A DNA stretch of 64,000 bases, from NCBI RefSeq assembly GCF_013369335.1, contig NZ_SZQJ01000004.1, positions 186,001 through 250,000 on the forward strand. The letters run 5' to 3'. The DNA comes from Vibrio sp. JPW-9-11-11. GTDB taxonomy: Bacteria; Pseudomonadota; Gammaproteobacteria; Enterobacterales; Vibrionaceae. Below, one piece after another: positions 18,774 through 28,096 of the stretch. Position 1 is the stretch's first letter. Each line of letters starts with the position of its first letter. Below the pieces are notes generated by a model. It was not told the origin of the DNA. It saw only the letters and a list, made by a program, of their open reading frames with translations, and made no database searches. The position numbers and the translations under genes were made by a program.

Positions 18774-18809
18774 CACCCCTCGATAGCAAGACGTCATCGA
18801 AATGGGGTG
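18774..18809 (+). other. Stem-loop between permease genes and binding-protein gene
   Basis: CACCCC-TCGAT at 18774-18784 pairs with ATCGA and, after a three-base bulge (AAT), GGGGTG at 18796-18809. No T-run follows, so it is unlikely to stop transcription. Such hairpins between the parts of an ABC operon often mark an RNA-processing point that lets the binding protein be made in excess. Confidence 0.55.
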
Positions 18810-18862
18810 AGTGATACCAATAACGTATTAGACAGAATACTCACAACTGGAGTTAGACAAGA

Positions 18863-20581
18863 ATGAAAAAGGATATCAAAAAGTCTTACCTTGCTCGTAG
18901 CTTAGCCTTGAGCTTTGCTTTAGCTGCCATCTCACCCGCTGCGCTTGCCGATATGGCTGCAGCGAAAAAATGGATGAGTGAAGAGTTCACTCCATCGACG
19001 CTTTCTACCGAAGAGCAAGCGCAAGAGATGCAATGGTTTATCGATGCAGCGAAACCCTTCCAAGGTATGGAAATCAATGTGGCTTCGGAGACGATCACCA
19101 CTCATGAGTACGAGGCCAAAGTCTTGGCTCAAGCGTTTTATGAGATCACCGGCATTAAAGTCAACCATGACTTGATTCAAGAAGGTGATGTGGTTGAGAA
19201 ACTGCAAACTCAGATGCAGACTGGGCGCAATATTTACGACGGTTACATTAACGATTCTGACTTAATTGGTACCCATGTTCGTTACGGAAAAGTCGTCCCT
19301 ATCTCAGACTTTATTGAAGGGGAAGGGAAAAGCGTGACTAACCCTTACCTTGATCTGCCTGATTTTATCGGGTTGGACTTTACCACGGGTCCCGATGGCA
19401 AAATCTATCAACTGCCGGATCAGCAGTTTGCTAACTTGTACTGGTTCCGTGCCGACTGGTTTGAGCGCGAAGACCTTAAAGCGAAGTTCAAACAAGAGTA
19501 CGGCTATGAGCTAGGGGTACCACTTAACTGGTCGGCGTATGAAGATATCGCTGAGTTCTTTACCGACAAAGTGAAAACCATTGATGGTGAGCCAGTCTAC
19601 GGCCATATGGATTACGGTAAGAAAGATCCGTCTCTGGGTTGGCGTTTCACCGATTCTTGGTTCTCGATGGCAGGCGCTGGCGACAAGGGTATCCCTAATG
19701 GTCTACCTGTCGACGAGTGGGGCATTCGTATTGAAGGCTGTAAGCCAGTGGGCTCCGATGTTGCTCGTGGCGGCGCGACCAATGGTCCAGCAGCCGTATA
19801 TGCGACAACCAAGTACGTCGATTGGCTAAAACAGTATGCACCACCAGAAGCTCAAGGTATGACCTTTGGTGAAGCAGGTCCGGTTCCAGCGCAAGGTTCT
19901 ATCGCTCAGCAAATTTTCTGGTACACCGCCTTTACTGCCGATATGACCAAGCCAGGCCTACCGGTTGTCAACGAAGATGGCACTCCAAAATGGCGTATGG
20001 CACCGTCGCCACGTGGCCCATACTGGGAAGATGGCATGAAACTCGGTTATCAAGACGCGGGTTCTTGGACATTCTTAAACAGTACTCCACTTGACCGTCG
20101 TCAAGCGGCTTGGCTCTACGCGCAGTTTGTCGTGTCTAAGTCGGTCAGTTTGAAGAAGACGTTGGTTGGCTTAACGCCAATTCGTGAGTCGGATATCAAT
20201 TCTCAAGCGATGACAGACGTTGCGCCTAAGCTTGGCGGTTTAGTCGAGTTCTACCGCAGTGATGCGCGTAAGCAGTGGACGCCAACGGGCACCAATGTGC
20301 CAGATTACCCGAAACTGGCGCAGCTTTGGTGGCAATACGTGTCTGAAGCGGCGAGTGGCGAGAAAACCCCTCAAGAAGCGCTTGATGGTTTGGCGCAGGC
20401 ACAAGACCGCGTGATGCAGCGTTTGGAACGAAGTGGTGCGCAAGGCGACTGTGGACCACAGCTCAATCCGAAGAAAGATCGTGAATACTGGCTATCACAA
20501 CCCGGTGCGCCTAAAGCGAAACTGGCCAACGAGAAGCCACAGGGTAAAACGATTGCTTATAAAGATCTGATCGCTCAATAA
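18863..20581 (+). CDS. glpV: Glycerol ABC transporter substrate-binding protein, GlpV-like
   Basis: Periplasmic binding protein of 572 residues, longer than the usual 400-450 of MalE/UgpB-type proteins. A signal peptide is clear: basic start MKKDIKKSYLAR, hydrophobic core, and cleavage after SPAALA at residue 29. The mature part starts DMAAAKKWMSEEF. Aromatic-rich segments (YQLPDQQFANLYWFRADWF, PRGPYWEDGMKLGYQDAGSW) could form the sugar or polyol site. GGAG lies seven to ten bases before the ATG. It is the last gene of the operon and is followed by a terminator. Confidence 0.88.
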   Translation: MKKDIKKSYLARSLALSFALAAISPAALADMAAAKKWMSEEFTPSTLSTEEQAQEMQWFIDAAKPFQGMEINVASETITTHEYEAKVLAQAFYEITGIKVNHDLIQEGDVVEKLQTQMQTGRNIYDGYINDSDLIGTHVRYGKVVPISDFIEGEGKSVTNPYLDLPDFIGLDFTTGPDGKIYQLPDQQFANLYWFRADWFEREDLKAKFKQEYGYELGVPLNWSAYEDIAEFFTDKVKTIDGEPVYGHMDYGKKDPSLGWRFTDSWFSMAGAGDKGIPNGLPVDEWGIRIEGCKPVGSDVARGGATNGPAAVYATTKYVDWLKQYAPPEAQGMTFGEAGPVPAQGSIAQQIFWYTAFTADMTKPGLPVVNEDGTPKWRMAPSPRGPYWEDGMKLGYQDAGSWTFLNSTPLDRRQAAWLYAQFVVSKSVSLKKTLVGLTPIRESDINSQAMTDVAPKLGGLVEFYRSDARKQWTPTGTNVPDYPKLAQLWWQYVSEAASGEKTPQEALDGLAQAQDRVMQRLERSGAQGDCGPQLNPKKDREYWLSQPGAPKAKLANEKPQGKTIAYKDLIAQ

Positions 20582-20615
20582 GGTTTTATTCGCTTATTCG
20601 ACGATTGATCCCTCT

Positions 20616-20653
20616 ACCCGCTCTTGCCTGTCGAAGGCTTGAGCGGGTATTTT
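20616..20653 (+). terminator. Terminator of the glycerol ABC operon
   Basis: ACCCGCTC at 20616-20623 pairs with GAGCGGGT at 20641-20648; inside it GCCT pairs with AGGC across a small internal loop. ATTTTG follows. It lies 35 bases after the glpV stop. Confidence 0.75.
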
Positions 20654-20748
20654 GATTCGAGCCAAATCATGGGCTTATATCACTCTCGAAATTGCTCTGC
20701 TTATGCTAATCTCAACCTCAATTACTGCGAGATAAGTGTGAGTGCATT

Positions 20749-23700
20749 GTGTTTACTGTCTATCATTCCAACCAAGTTGATGTCTTAAAGTCGCTGCTTG
20801 TTGAGCTCGTGCGTCTCAATCCGCTAGAAAATCCGTTTGAAAAAGAGCAGATCTTGGTGCAAAGCCCAGGTATGTCTCAGTGGCTGAAAATGGAACTCGC
20901 GAAAGAGTTTGGCGTGGCTGCGAACATTGACTTCCCTCTGCCCGCGACCTTTATTTGGAACATGTTCACTGAAGTCTTGCCCGATGTGCCTAAACGCAGT
21001 GCATTCAACAAAGAATCAATGAGTTGGAAGTTGATGCACATCTTGCCTGGGCTGTTGAATCAAGCTGAGTTCGAGCCGTTAAAGCGCTACCTAGAGCGAG
21101 ATGAAGACAACTCCAAGTTGTATCAACTGTCAGAGAAAATTGCCGACATCTTTGATGGCTATTTGGTGTATCGCCCTGAGTGGATCGCGAGTTGGGAAGC
21201 GGGGCAACAAGTGGCGGAGTTACAAGACGAACACCCATGGCAGCCGATTCTATGGCAAGCACTTTACGACCATACCGTGGCGCTGGGTCAGTCGCCTTAT
21301 CATCGTGCCAACCTTTATGAACATTTCATCGATACGTTGGAGAGCTATCAGGGCAATTTTGACCATCTACCGAAGCGTCTGTTTGTGTTCGGCATTACCT
21401 CTTTGCCACCACGTTATATGGATGCGCTAAAAGCGATTGGTGAGCACATTGACGTTCACTTGATGTTTACCAACCCTTGTCGTTATTACTGGGGTGAAGT
21501 GCGAGACCGAAAATTCCTAGCGCGCTTGGCAGCCAAACATCGTCAGCACAGAGTGTGGCATCAAGACCACTCTGAGGCGCAGGGAGAAAGTCAGCAGTTG
21601 AAAGGCAGCGTGGAAGAGAATCTACTTGATGAATTGCATACCGATGCCGTCGGCAATAGCTTACTCGCCTCTATGGGTAAGCTTGGCCGCGATAACATGT
21701 ACTTGCTGTCCCAGCTTGATAGCCACGAAATAGAAGCCTTTGTTGATATTGAACGTGACTCTCTGCTGCACCAGTTACAAGCCGATATTCTTAACCTTGA
21801 AGAGCACCAAGACGACCGCCAACTCGATAGCAGCACTCACAAACAACCTGTCGAGCTGGGAGACCGTTCACTGACGTTGCACGCGTGTCATAGCCCGATG
21901 CGCGAAGTGGAGGTGCTCCACGACCAGTTACTCGCCATGTTTGACGCGGATCCGAGTTTGAAACCTCGTGACATCATAGTCATGGTGGCCGACATCAACG
22001 CCTACAGTCCCGCTATCCAAGCGGTATTTGGTAATGCACCAGGTGAGCGTTTTATCCCATACTCCATTTCAGACCGCACCGCCGATCAAGAGAGCCCAAT
22101 CCTCAACGCATTTATGCAGTTGGTCGACTTACCCAATACCCGCTGCTTAGCCTCAGAACTGCTAGAGCTGTTGGAAACACCAGCCATATTGGCCCGGTTC
22201 GAGATCAGTGAAGAGGAGTTTGTGCTCGCCAAGCAGTGGGTCGAAGAGTCAGGGATACGTTGGGGGCTAAATAGTGACACTTGCCGTGAGTTCGATCTTC
22301 CCGAAAATAACCACAATACCTGGCAGTTTGGCATTGAACGTATGTTACTGGGCTACGCCATGCCAGAGACGGCGGGTTTGTTTGACTCTCCGCATGGGCA
22401 ACTCGCTCCGTACAATCAGGTTCAAGGGCTTGGGGCCGAGCTTGCGGGGAAACTCGCGCACTTTATTCAGACCATTCGCGACTATCGTCAACGTGTGGCC
22501 CAAACGCAGAGCATTGATGTTTGGCGCGAGGTGTTAACTCAATTGTTGGACGATATCTTCGCGGTCGAGTTGGAGGGGGAGGCGGCGCTGAAGTCAATTC
22601 GTGACACCTTAGCCAACCTCAAGCAGCAACTGAGCGATGCCGCGTTCGAGCAGCCACTTGCGCCTGCGATTGTGCGTCAATATTTGCAAGATAAACTGTC
22701 TGGCACCCGCGTCAGTCAACGTTTTCTTGCTGGGCAAGTCAACTTCTGTACTTTAATGCCGATGCGCTCAATTCCCTTTCGTACCGTGTGTCTGCTCGGG
22801 ATGAACGATGGGGTCTATCCTCGCTCGATGCCGCCAGAAGGGTTTGATTTGATGAATGGCCGCACACGACCTGGTGACCGTTCGCGTCGAGACGACGACC
22901 GTTACCTGTTTCTGGAAGCGTTATTGTCTGCGCAGCAGACGCTCTATATCAGTTATGTGGGCCGCTCGATTCAAGACAATACCGAGCGGGTGCCGTCTGT
23001 GTTGGTGTCGGAGTTAGTTGAGTACTGCCAGCAAAACTATTGCTTACTCGGTGAGCAAGATAAACCCGCGGACGAGTCGGGCGATGCGCTGGTCGCCAGT
23101 TTAGTGACGCACCATCCGATGGTACCGTTTAGTGAGCAAGCCTTTAGCGGCGATCGCCCGAGTTACGCCAAAGAGTGGCTGCCCGCGGCCAATCGACTGG
23201 GTCAGCAAAGTGGCGATTTCAACCGCGAATTAGAAGACTATTTACTTGACGCGACCTTCCCACTCGAGCTCGATTTGGTTGAGTTGCAACGCTTTTGGCG
23301 CTTACCGGTGCAGTATTTCTTTAATCGTCGACTTAAAGTGACGTTTGAACCGCCGCTGCCTGTGATGCAGGATGAAGAACCTTTCGTTCTGGGTGGCCTC
23401 GAGAGCTACCAAATGCGTGATGCGCTACTCAACGAACTACTTAAACAGCAGCAGTTGGGCCAGCAGCAGATACAAGTGGCGATTGAACGTTTTGTCCAGC
23501 AGCAACGCGCGCAGGGTAAGTTGCCCGTCGGTGCATTTGGTGACATCGAGTTTGAGACCAACCGAGTTCAGGCCGAACAGTTGCTGGAGAAAATTGGTTT
23601 TGTCTGCCAAGCCAGCCAAGATGATCTCGAAGTTAAACTCAGTTTTGAGCCGTTTGGCGACGGAAAACCAGTGCAGCTCGTTGGTTGGTTAACTCAGTTC

Positions 23701-24213
23701 TATCAGTCGGGTTTGGTGCGTTTTCGCAGTGGTCAATTGCGCTCACAAGACTATCTTGCCGCTTGGATTGACCATCTCGCTATGGCGGCAATGGGCATCC
23801 ATCGACCCACGCATATGATAGGCTACGATCGTAAAGAGGGGGCGATACATATGATTTACCCGGCGCTCGACGATGCAGCGCAAGCGCACACTTGGTTGGC
23901 GGAGCTAATCAGCTTGTTCTATCAGGGCATGACACAGCCGTTGGCGTATTTCCCCAAAACAGCGTTGGCCAATATTGAAGCGGGGTTTAGCCGTGGACAT
24001 TGGGCTGACAACGAAGAGAAAGCGTTGAAGAAAATGGCCGACACCTTTAATGATGGCTATCTGTCAATGGGTGAAGGAAACAATGCCTATATCGCACGTA
24101 TTTGGCCAAGTTGGGATGAGGCGCTGGCAGCAGACGTGCGACGCCTTAGCCAGAAGATCATGGAAACGCCACGGTTGATGATGCAAACCAGCGCAGAGGC
24201 GAGTAAGTCGTAA
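20749..24213 (+). CDS. recC: Exodeoxyribonuclease V subunit gamma RecC
   Basis: RecC is the scaffold and Chi-recognising subunit of RecBCD. 1154 residues, close to the E. coli 1122. The N-terminus MFTVYHSNQVDVLKSLLVELV and QSPGMSQWLKMELAKEFGVAANIDFPLPATFIW are typical, as are FGITSLPPRYMDAL, TLMPMRSIPFRTVCLLGMNDGVYPR and RPGDRSRRDDDRYLFLEALLSA. The protein has lost helicase catalytic motifs, as the family has. It starts at a GTG with a weak ribosome binding site. recB follows after a 266-base gap, so recC may have its own transcript. Confidence 0.97.
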   Translation: MFTVYHSNQVDVLKSLLVELVRLNPLENPFEKEQILVQSPGMSQWLKMELAKEFGVAANIDFPLPATFIWNMFTEVLPDVPKRSAFNKESMSWKLMHILPGLLNQAEFEPLKRYLERDEDNSKLYQLSEKIADIFDGYLVYRPEWIASWEAGQQVAELQDEHPWQPILWQALYDHTVALGQSPYHRANLYEHFIDTLESYQGNFDHLPKRLFVFGITSLPPRYMDALKAIGEHIDVHLMFTNPCRYYWGEVRDRKFLARLAAKHRQHRVWHQDHSEAQGESQQLKGSVEENLLDELHTDAVGNSLLASMGKLGRDNMYLLSQLDSHEIEAFVDIERDSLLHQLQADILNLEEHQDDRQLDSSTHKQPVELGDRSLTLHACHSPMREVEVLHDQLLAMFDADPSLKPRDIIVMVADINAYSPAIQAVFGNAPGERFIPYSISDRTADQESPILNAFMQLVDLPNTRCLASELLELLETPAILARFEISEEEFVLAKQWVEESGIRWGLNSDTCREFDLPENNHNTWQFGIERMLLGYAMPETAGLFDSPHGQLAPYNQVQGLGAELAGKLAHFIQTIRDYRQRVAQTQSIDVWREVLTQLLDDIFAVELEGEAALKSIRDTLANLKQQLSDAAFEQPLAPAIVRQYLQDKLSGTRVSQRFLAGQVNFCTLMPMRSIPFRTVCLLGMNDGVYPRSMPPEGFDLMNGRTRPGDRSRRDDDRYLFLEALLSAQQTLYISYVGRSIQDNTERVPSVLVSELVEYCQQNYCLLGEQDKPADESGDALVASLVTHHPMVPFSEQAFSGDRPSYAKEWLPAANRLGQQSGDFNRELEDYLLDATFPLELDLVELQRFWRLPVQYFFNRRLKVTFEPPLPVMQDEEPFVLGGLESYQMRDALLNELLKQQQLGQQQIQVAIERFVQQQRAQGKLPVGAFGDIEFETNRVQAEQLLEKIGFVCQASQDDLEVKLSFEPFGDGKPVQLVGWLTQFYQSGLVRFRSGQLRSQDYLAAWIDHLAMAAMGIHRPTHMIGYDRKEGAIHMIYPALDDAAQAHTWLAELISLFYQGMTQPLAYFPKTALANIEAGFSRGHWADNEEKALKKMADTFNDGYLSMGEGNNAYIARIWPSWDEALAADVRRLSQKIMETPRLMMQTSAEASKS

Positions 24214-24388
24214 TATGGGAAAGTAGGTGGCCGCCAGTAAATCATTATTGTGTAGGGCGTTTGCTGTACGGCCACAGGTCAGAGGGACCATGATTCGGTG
24301 GGTTTATTGCAAGATCACTTACTCAACACATGGCGGGCATACTATCGGCTCGCTGTGGCGCGCGCCGTGAGAAAGATCCCATAACCAC

Positions 24389-24427
24389 CTAACGTTTTAT
24401 CGTTTGATATTAATAACTAACGTTTTA
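24389..24427. repeat. Direct repeat in the recC-recB gap
   Basis: CTAACGTTTTA occurs at 24389-24399 and 24417-24427, a spacing of 28 bases, with AT-rich sequence between. Just downstream CTGGAT (24432-24437) can pair with ATCCAG (24448-24453). The rest of 24214-24479 shows no gene; the repeats lie 50-90 bases before recB and may belong to its promoter. Confidence 0.35.
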
Positions 24428-24479
24428 AAGTCTGGATCACATTCAGTATCCAGCTTTTCAGTAAAAAGGCATATTTTTT

Positions 24480-27400
24480 ATGACATCGGCGGCTTCAGTT
24501 ACCCCTCTCGATACAATGACGTTCCCCCTCCATGGCGCGCGATTAATTGAAGCGTCAGCAGGGACAGGGAAAACATTCACGATTGCCGGGTTATACCTCA
24601 GATTGTTATTGGGTCATGGTAGTGAACAGACTCAGCATCACGCCCCCTTGTCCGTCGACCAGATCTTAGTCGTGACCTTTACTGAAGCGGCAACCGCTGA
24701 ACTGCGAGACCGAATTCGAGCTCGTATTCACGATGCGCGCTTGGCTTTTGCACGTGGTCAAAGTCAAGACCCTGTCATTGTCCCCTTGCTTGAACAGGTC
24801 GCCGATCATAAACAAGCGGCCGAGGTATTACTGCAAGCTGAACGTCAGATGGATGAAGCCGCGGTCTACACCATCCACGGTTTTTGTCAGCGGATGCTGA
24901 CCCAAAATGCGTTTGAATCAGGCAGCCGTTTCAACAATGAATTTGTTACCGATGAGAGTCATTTAAAAGCCCAAGTGGTGGCAGATTATTGGCGACGGAA
25001 CTTTTATCCGCTGCCGCATCACTTGGCGGGAGAAGTACGCCGGTTATGGAGCTCGCCTGCCGCGCTGCTGGCAGAGATCTCCCGCTATATGACCGGCTCG
25101 CCAATTGGTTTATCGGTGGCGCCAATGAGTGGCAGCTTGGCCGACTTGCATCAGCAGAACTTGCAACGGATTGATGCGCTCAAAGCGAGCTGGCGCGCTC
25201 AGCAAGACGAGCTTTTAGATTTGATCAGCGACTCGGACATCAATAAGCGCAGCTATAGCAAAAAGTCTTTGCCCACGTGGCTTGAAGCGGTGAATCAGTG
25301 GGCGGCATTAGAGAGCGTCAGTTATGAGTATCCAGAGCAGTTGGCCAAGTTTGCTCAGTCTGCGCTTGACGAGAAAACGCCTAAAGGAAATCCACCTCAG
25401 TTACCTTTGTTTGAGCAAATTGATGCGTTTGTCGCCCAGCCGATAAGCCTCAAAGCGCCACTGCTCGCACATGCGATTGAACATTGCCGCGCTTTGTTAG
25501 CTGAGGCGAAACAGCGTAAGCAATGGTTATCGTTTGATGATTTGCTGACTCAACTGTCGGCGGCGATTGACAGTGACGCTAGTCAACAACTGGCTGAGCG
25601 TATTCGCACCCTTTATCCGGTGGCGATGATCGACGAGTTTCAAGACACCGACCCGTTGCAGTACAGTATTTTTAGTCGTATCTACTTAGACCACCCTCAA
25701 TGTGGTCTATTTATGATTGGTGATCCCAAACAGGCGATCTACGCGTTTCGTGGCGCCGATATATTTACCTATATTAAAGCGCGCAATCAGGTCAGCTCTC
25801 ATTTCACTCTTGGTACCAACTGGCGATCCAGTGCCGATATGGTCGCGGCGGTGAACCAAGTATTTGCGTCGCCGCAGAGCCCGTTTATTTATGATCAAGA
25901 TATTCCATTTTTACCGGTAAACCACAGCCCGAAAGCAGAGCAGCGCATTTGGACTATGGCAGGCCAAAAGCAGCCTGCCTTGACCTACTGGTTACAAGCG
26001 GCTGACGATAAGCCTTTAGCGAAAGGCGAGTACTTGGCCGCCATGGCTCAAGCGACAGCGGATCAGATCCATACAATTTTGGACGCAGCGCAAAATGAAC
26101 AGGCGCATTTCAGCAGCGACAAACAGCAGCGTCCGATCCGAGCTGGGGATATCGCCGTGCTAGTGCGCACCGGGAGCGAAGGGCGCTTGGTCAAGCAAGC
26201 GCTAGCTGACCAAGGTATCGCCAGCGTTTATCTTTCTAACCGCGATAGTGTGTTCACCTCTGCCATCGCTAATGATCTTCAGCGTTTGCTTCAGGCCGTG
26301 CTGACACCAGAAAACGACCGCGCTCTGCGCGCGAGTCTTGCGTCTGAAATCTTTGCCCTCGACGCGGGTCGCTTAGATACTCTCAATAATGATGAGAACG
26401 AATGGGAAGCGGCCATCAACGAGTTTAAGGAGTATCGTAAGCTTTGGTCACAGCGCGGCGTTCTGCCGATGCTACGCAGTGTGATGAGTAAGCGTCATAT
26501 CGCGGAGCGATTACTCGCCGAACCAGGCGGGGAACGTCAATTGACAGACTTGATGCATATTGGTGAGCTGCTGCAGCAAGCCAGCATTGAACTCGATAGC
26601 GACCATGGCTTACTGCGCTGGTTAGCGCAAGCCATCAATGATGCTGAAAACGGACTTGGCGGTAACGAAGATCAAATTCAGCGTTTGGAGTCTGAACGTC
26701 ACTTAGTGCAGATTGTTACTATTCATAAGTCAAAAGGTTTAGAGTATGACTTAGTCTTTCTGCCATTTGTTTTCAGCTACCGAGAGGCCGCTGAGGCCAA
26801 ATATTACGACGCGGACAAGGATCAAACCATTCTCGATATTACCGCACAAAAAACGGCGTTAGCCGCCGCTGATAAAGAGCGTTTGGCTGAAGACTTGCGC
26901 TTAATTTATGTGGCTTTGACCCGTGCGGTGTATGGTTGCTTTGTCGGAGCTGCGCCACTGCGCAATGGCCGTTCAAGTAAAGAGCCAACCGGGGCTCATC
27001 TTAGTGCGATGGGGTATCTGCTGCAAAATGGTCAGCAAGGCGGGATAGCAGATTTGACCGCCGCACTTGAAGCGCAAACCCGGCAATTAGACTGCATGAC
27101 TTTGTGCGACTTACCAGAGGTGCACCAGCAGCCTCTGACGGTCATCGAAAGCACGCAGCAAGCCCTAAGCGCCGCCCAGTTGACACAAACGATCGATCGC
27201 AGTTGGCGCATGACCAGTTATTCAGGGCTGATTAAACAAGGCCAGCAGCATACTGATGGGCTAACAGATTTACTCCATCTCGATATCGATTCTTCCGATG
27301 AGCAAGATCAGCAAGCCGATAGTGAGCCGCAAGCTTCTATCTTTACTTTTCCGCGCGGCGCACGGCCAGGGACTTTTTTGCATACCCTGTTTGAAGAGGT

Positions 27401-28094
27401 CGAGTTTACTCAGCCCGCGACGAGTGAAGATAATAGCGCGACCATTCGCAAGTTGATGGAAGATGAACAGCTCGACCCTGACTGGCTGCCAATTTTACAG
27501 CAGCTAGTCGACACCGTACTCAACACACCGCTGGATGGTAAACAACTGCGGCTTAAGGACAAAACCCCACAGCAGCGTCTGGTTGAGATGGAGTTTATGC
27601 TGCCGATTGAAGTACTGTCGGCGCCTGCACTTAATCGTGTGATTCAGCGACATGACCCGTTATCTGCCAAAGCGGGGGATCTTGGCTTTCATACCGTGCA
27701 TGGCATGTTGAAAGGGTTTATCGATTTAGTCTTCGAGCATCAGGGTAAGTATTACGTGCTGGATTGGAAATCAAACCACTTGGGCGATGAAGTCAGTTTC
27801 TATCATGGAGACGCGCTTAAAGCGTCGATGGCCGATCACCGTTACGATCTTCAATATCAACTCTATGCGTTAGCATTGCACCGTTTTTTACGTAGCCGTC
27901 TGGCCAATTACGATTACCAACAACATTTTGGTGGTGTTTACTATCTGTTTTTACGCGGGATGGATGGCGAAAGTGATCATGGTATTTTTACCGCTAAACC
28001 GAGTTTAGAGTTGTTAACTGATATGGACAGATTGGTCGACGGTTTACCGATAGAAGAAAAACACAATAGTGCTGGTCAGATGGAGCTGCTTTAG
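24480..28094 (+). CDS. recB: Exodeoxyribonuclease V subunit beta RecB
   Basis: 3'-5' helicase and nuclease subunit of RecBCD, which processes double-strand breaks and degrades foreign DNA lacking Chi. 1204 residues. Walker A EASAGTGKTFTI (24-35), motif Ia VVTFTEAATAELRDRI, motif II MIDEFQDTDPLQYSIF (about 382), motif III IGDPKQAIYAFRGADIF, motif V TIHKSKGLEYDLVFLPF, motif VI RLIYVALTRAVYGC, and a C-terminal nuclease domain with GFIDLVFEHQGKYYVLDWKSNHLG (about 1079-1102). All catalytic Asp and Lys residues are present. Two bases separate its stop from recD, so recB and recD are co-transcribed. Confidence 0.98.
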   Translation: MTSAASVTPLDTMTFPLHGARLIEASAGTGKTFTIAGLYLRLLLGHGSEQTQHHAPLSVDQILVVTFTEAATAELRDRIRARIHDARLAFARGQSQDPVIVPLLEQVADHKQAAEVLLQAERQMDEAAVYTIHGFCQRMLTQNAFESGSRFNNEFVTDESHLKAQVVADYWRRNFYPLPHHLAGEVRRLWSSPAALLAEISRYMTGSPIGLSVAPMSGSLADLHQQNLQRIDALKASWRAQQDELLDLISDSDINKRSYSKKSLPTWLEAVNQWAALESVSYEYPEQLAKFAQSALDEKTPKGNPPQLPLFEQIDAFVAQPISLKAPLLAHAIEHCRALLAEAKQRKQWLSFDDLLTQLSAAIDSDASQQLAERIRTLYPVAMIDEFQDTDPLQYSIFSRIYLDHPQCGLFMIGDPKQAIYAFRGADIFTYIKARNQVSSHFTLGTNWRSSADMVAAVNQVFASPQSPFIYDQDIPFLPVNHSPKAEQRIWTMAGQKQPALTYWLQAADDKPLAKGEYLAAMAQATADQIHTILDAAQNEQAHFSSDKQQRPIRAGDIAVLVRTGSEGRLVKQALADQGIASVYLSNRDSVFTSAIANDLQRLLQAVLTPENDRALRASLASEIFALDAGRLDTLNNDENEWEAAINEFKEYRKLWSQRGVLPMLRSVMSKRHIAERLLAEPGGERQLTDLMHIGELLQQASIELDSDHGLLRWLAQAINDAENGLGGNEDQIQRLESERHLVQIVTIHKSKGLEYDLVFLPFVFSYREAAEAKYYDADKDQTILDITAQKTALAAADKERLAEDLRLIYVALTRAVYGCFVGAAPLRNGRSSKEPTGAHLSAMGYLLQNGQQGGIADLTAALEAQTRQLDCMTLCDLPEVHQQPLTVIESTQQALSAAQLTQTIDRSWRMTSYSGLIKQGQQHTDGLTDLLHLDIDSSDEQDQQADSEPQASIFTFPRGARPGTFLHTLFEEVEFTQPATSEDNSATIRKLMEDEQLDPDWLPILQQLVDTVLNTPLDGKQLRLKDKTPQQRLVEMEFMLPIEVLSAPALNRVIQRHDPLSAKAGDLGFHTVHGMLKGFIDLVFEHQGKYYVLDWKSNHLGDEVSFYHGDALKASMADHRYDLQYQLYALALHRFLRSRLANYDYQQHFGGVYYLFLRGMDGESDHGIFTAKPSLELLTDMDRLVDGLPIEEKHNSAGQMELL

Positions 28095-28096
28095 AG

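Noticed and set aside
11399..20653. Glycerol cluster as a recent horizontal island
   Set aside because: No flanking repeats, tRNA, integrase or insertion sequence, and base and codon use look like the neighbours'.
24064..24291. 75-codon minus frame spanning the recC end and the recC-recB gap
   Set aside because: Mostly antisense to recC, no ribosome binding site, and no family resemblance.
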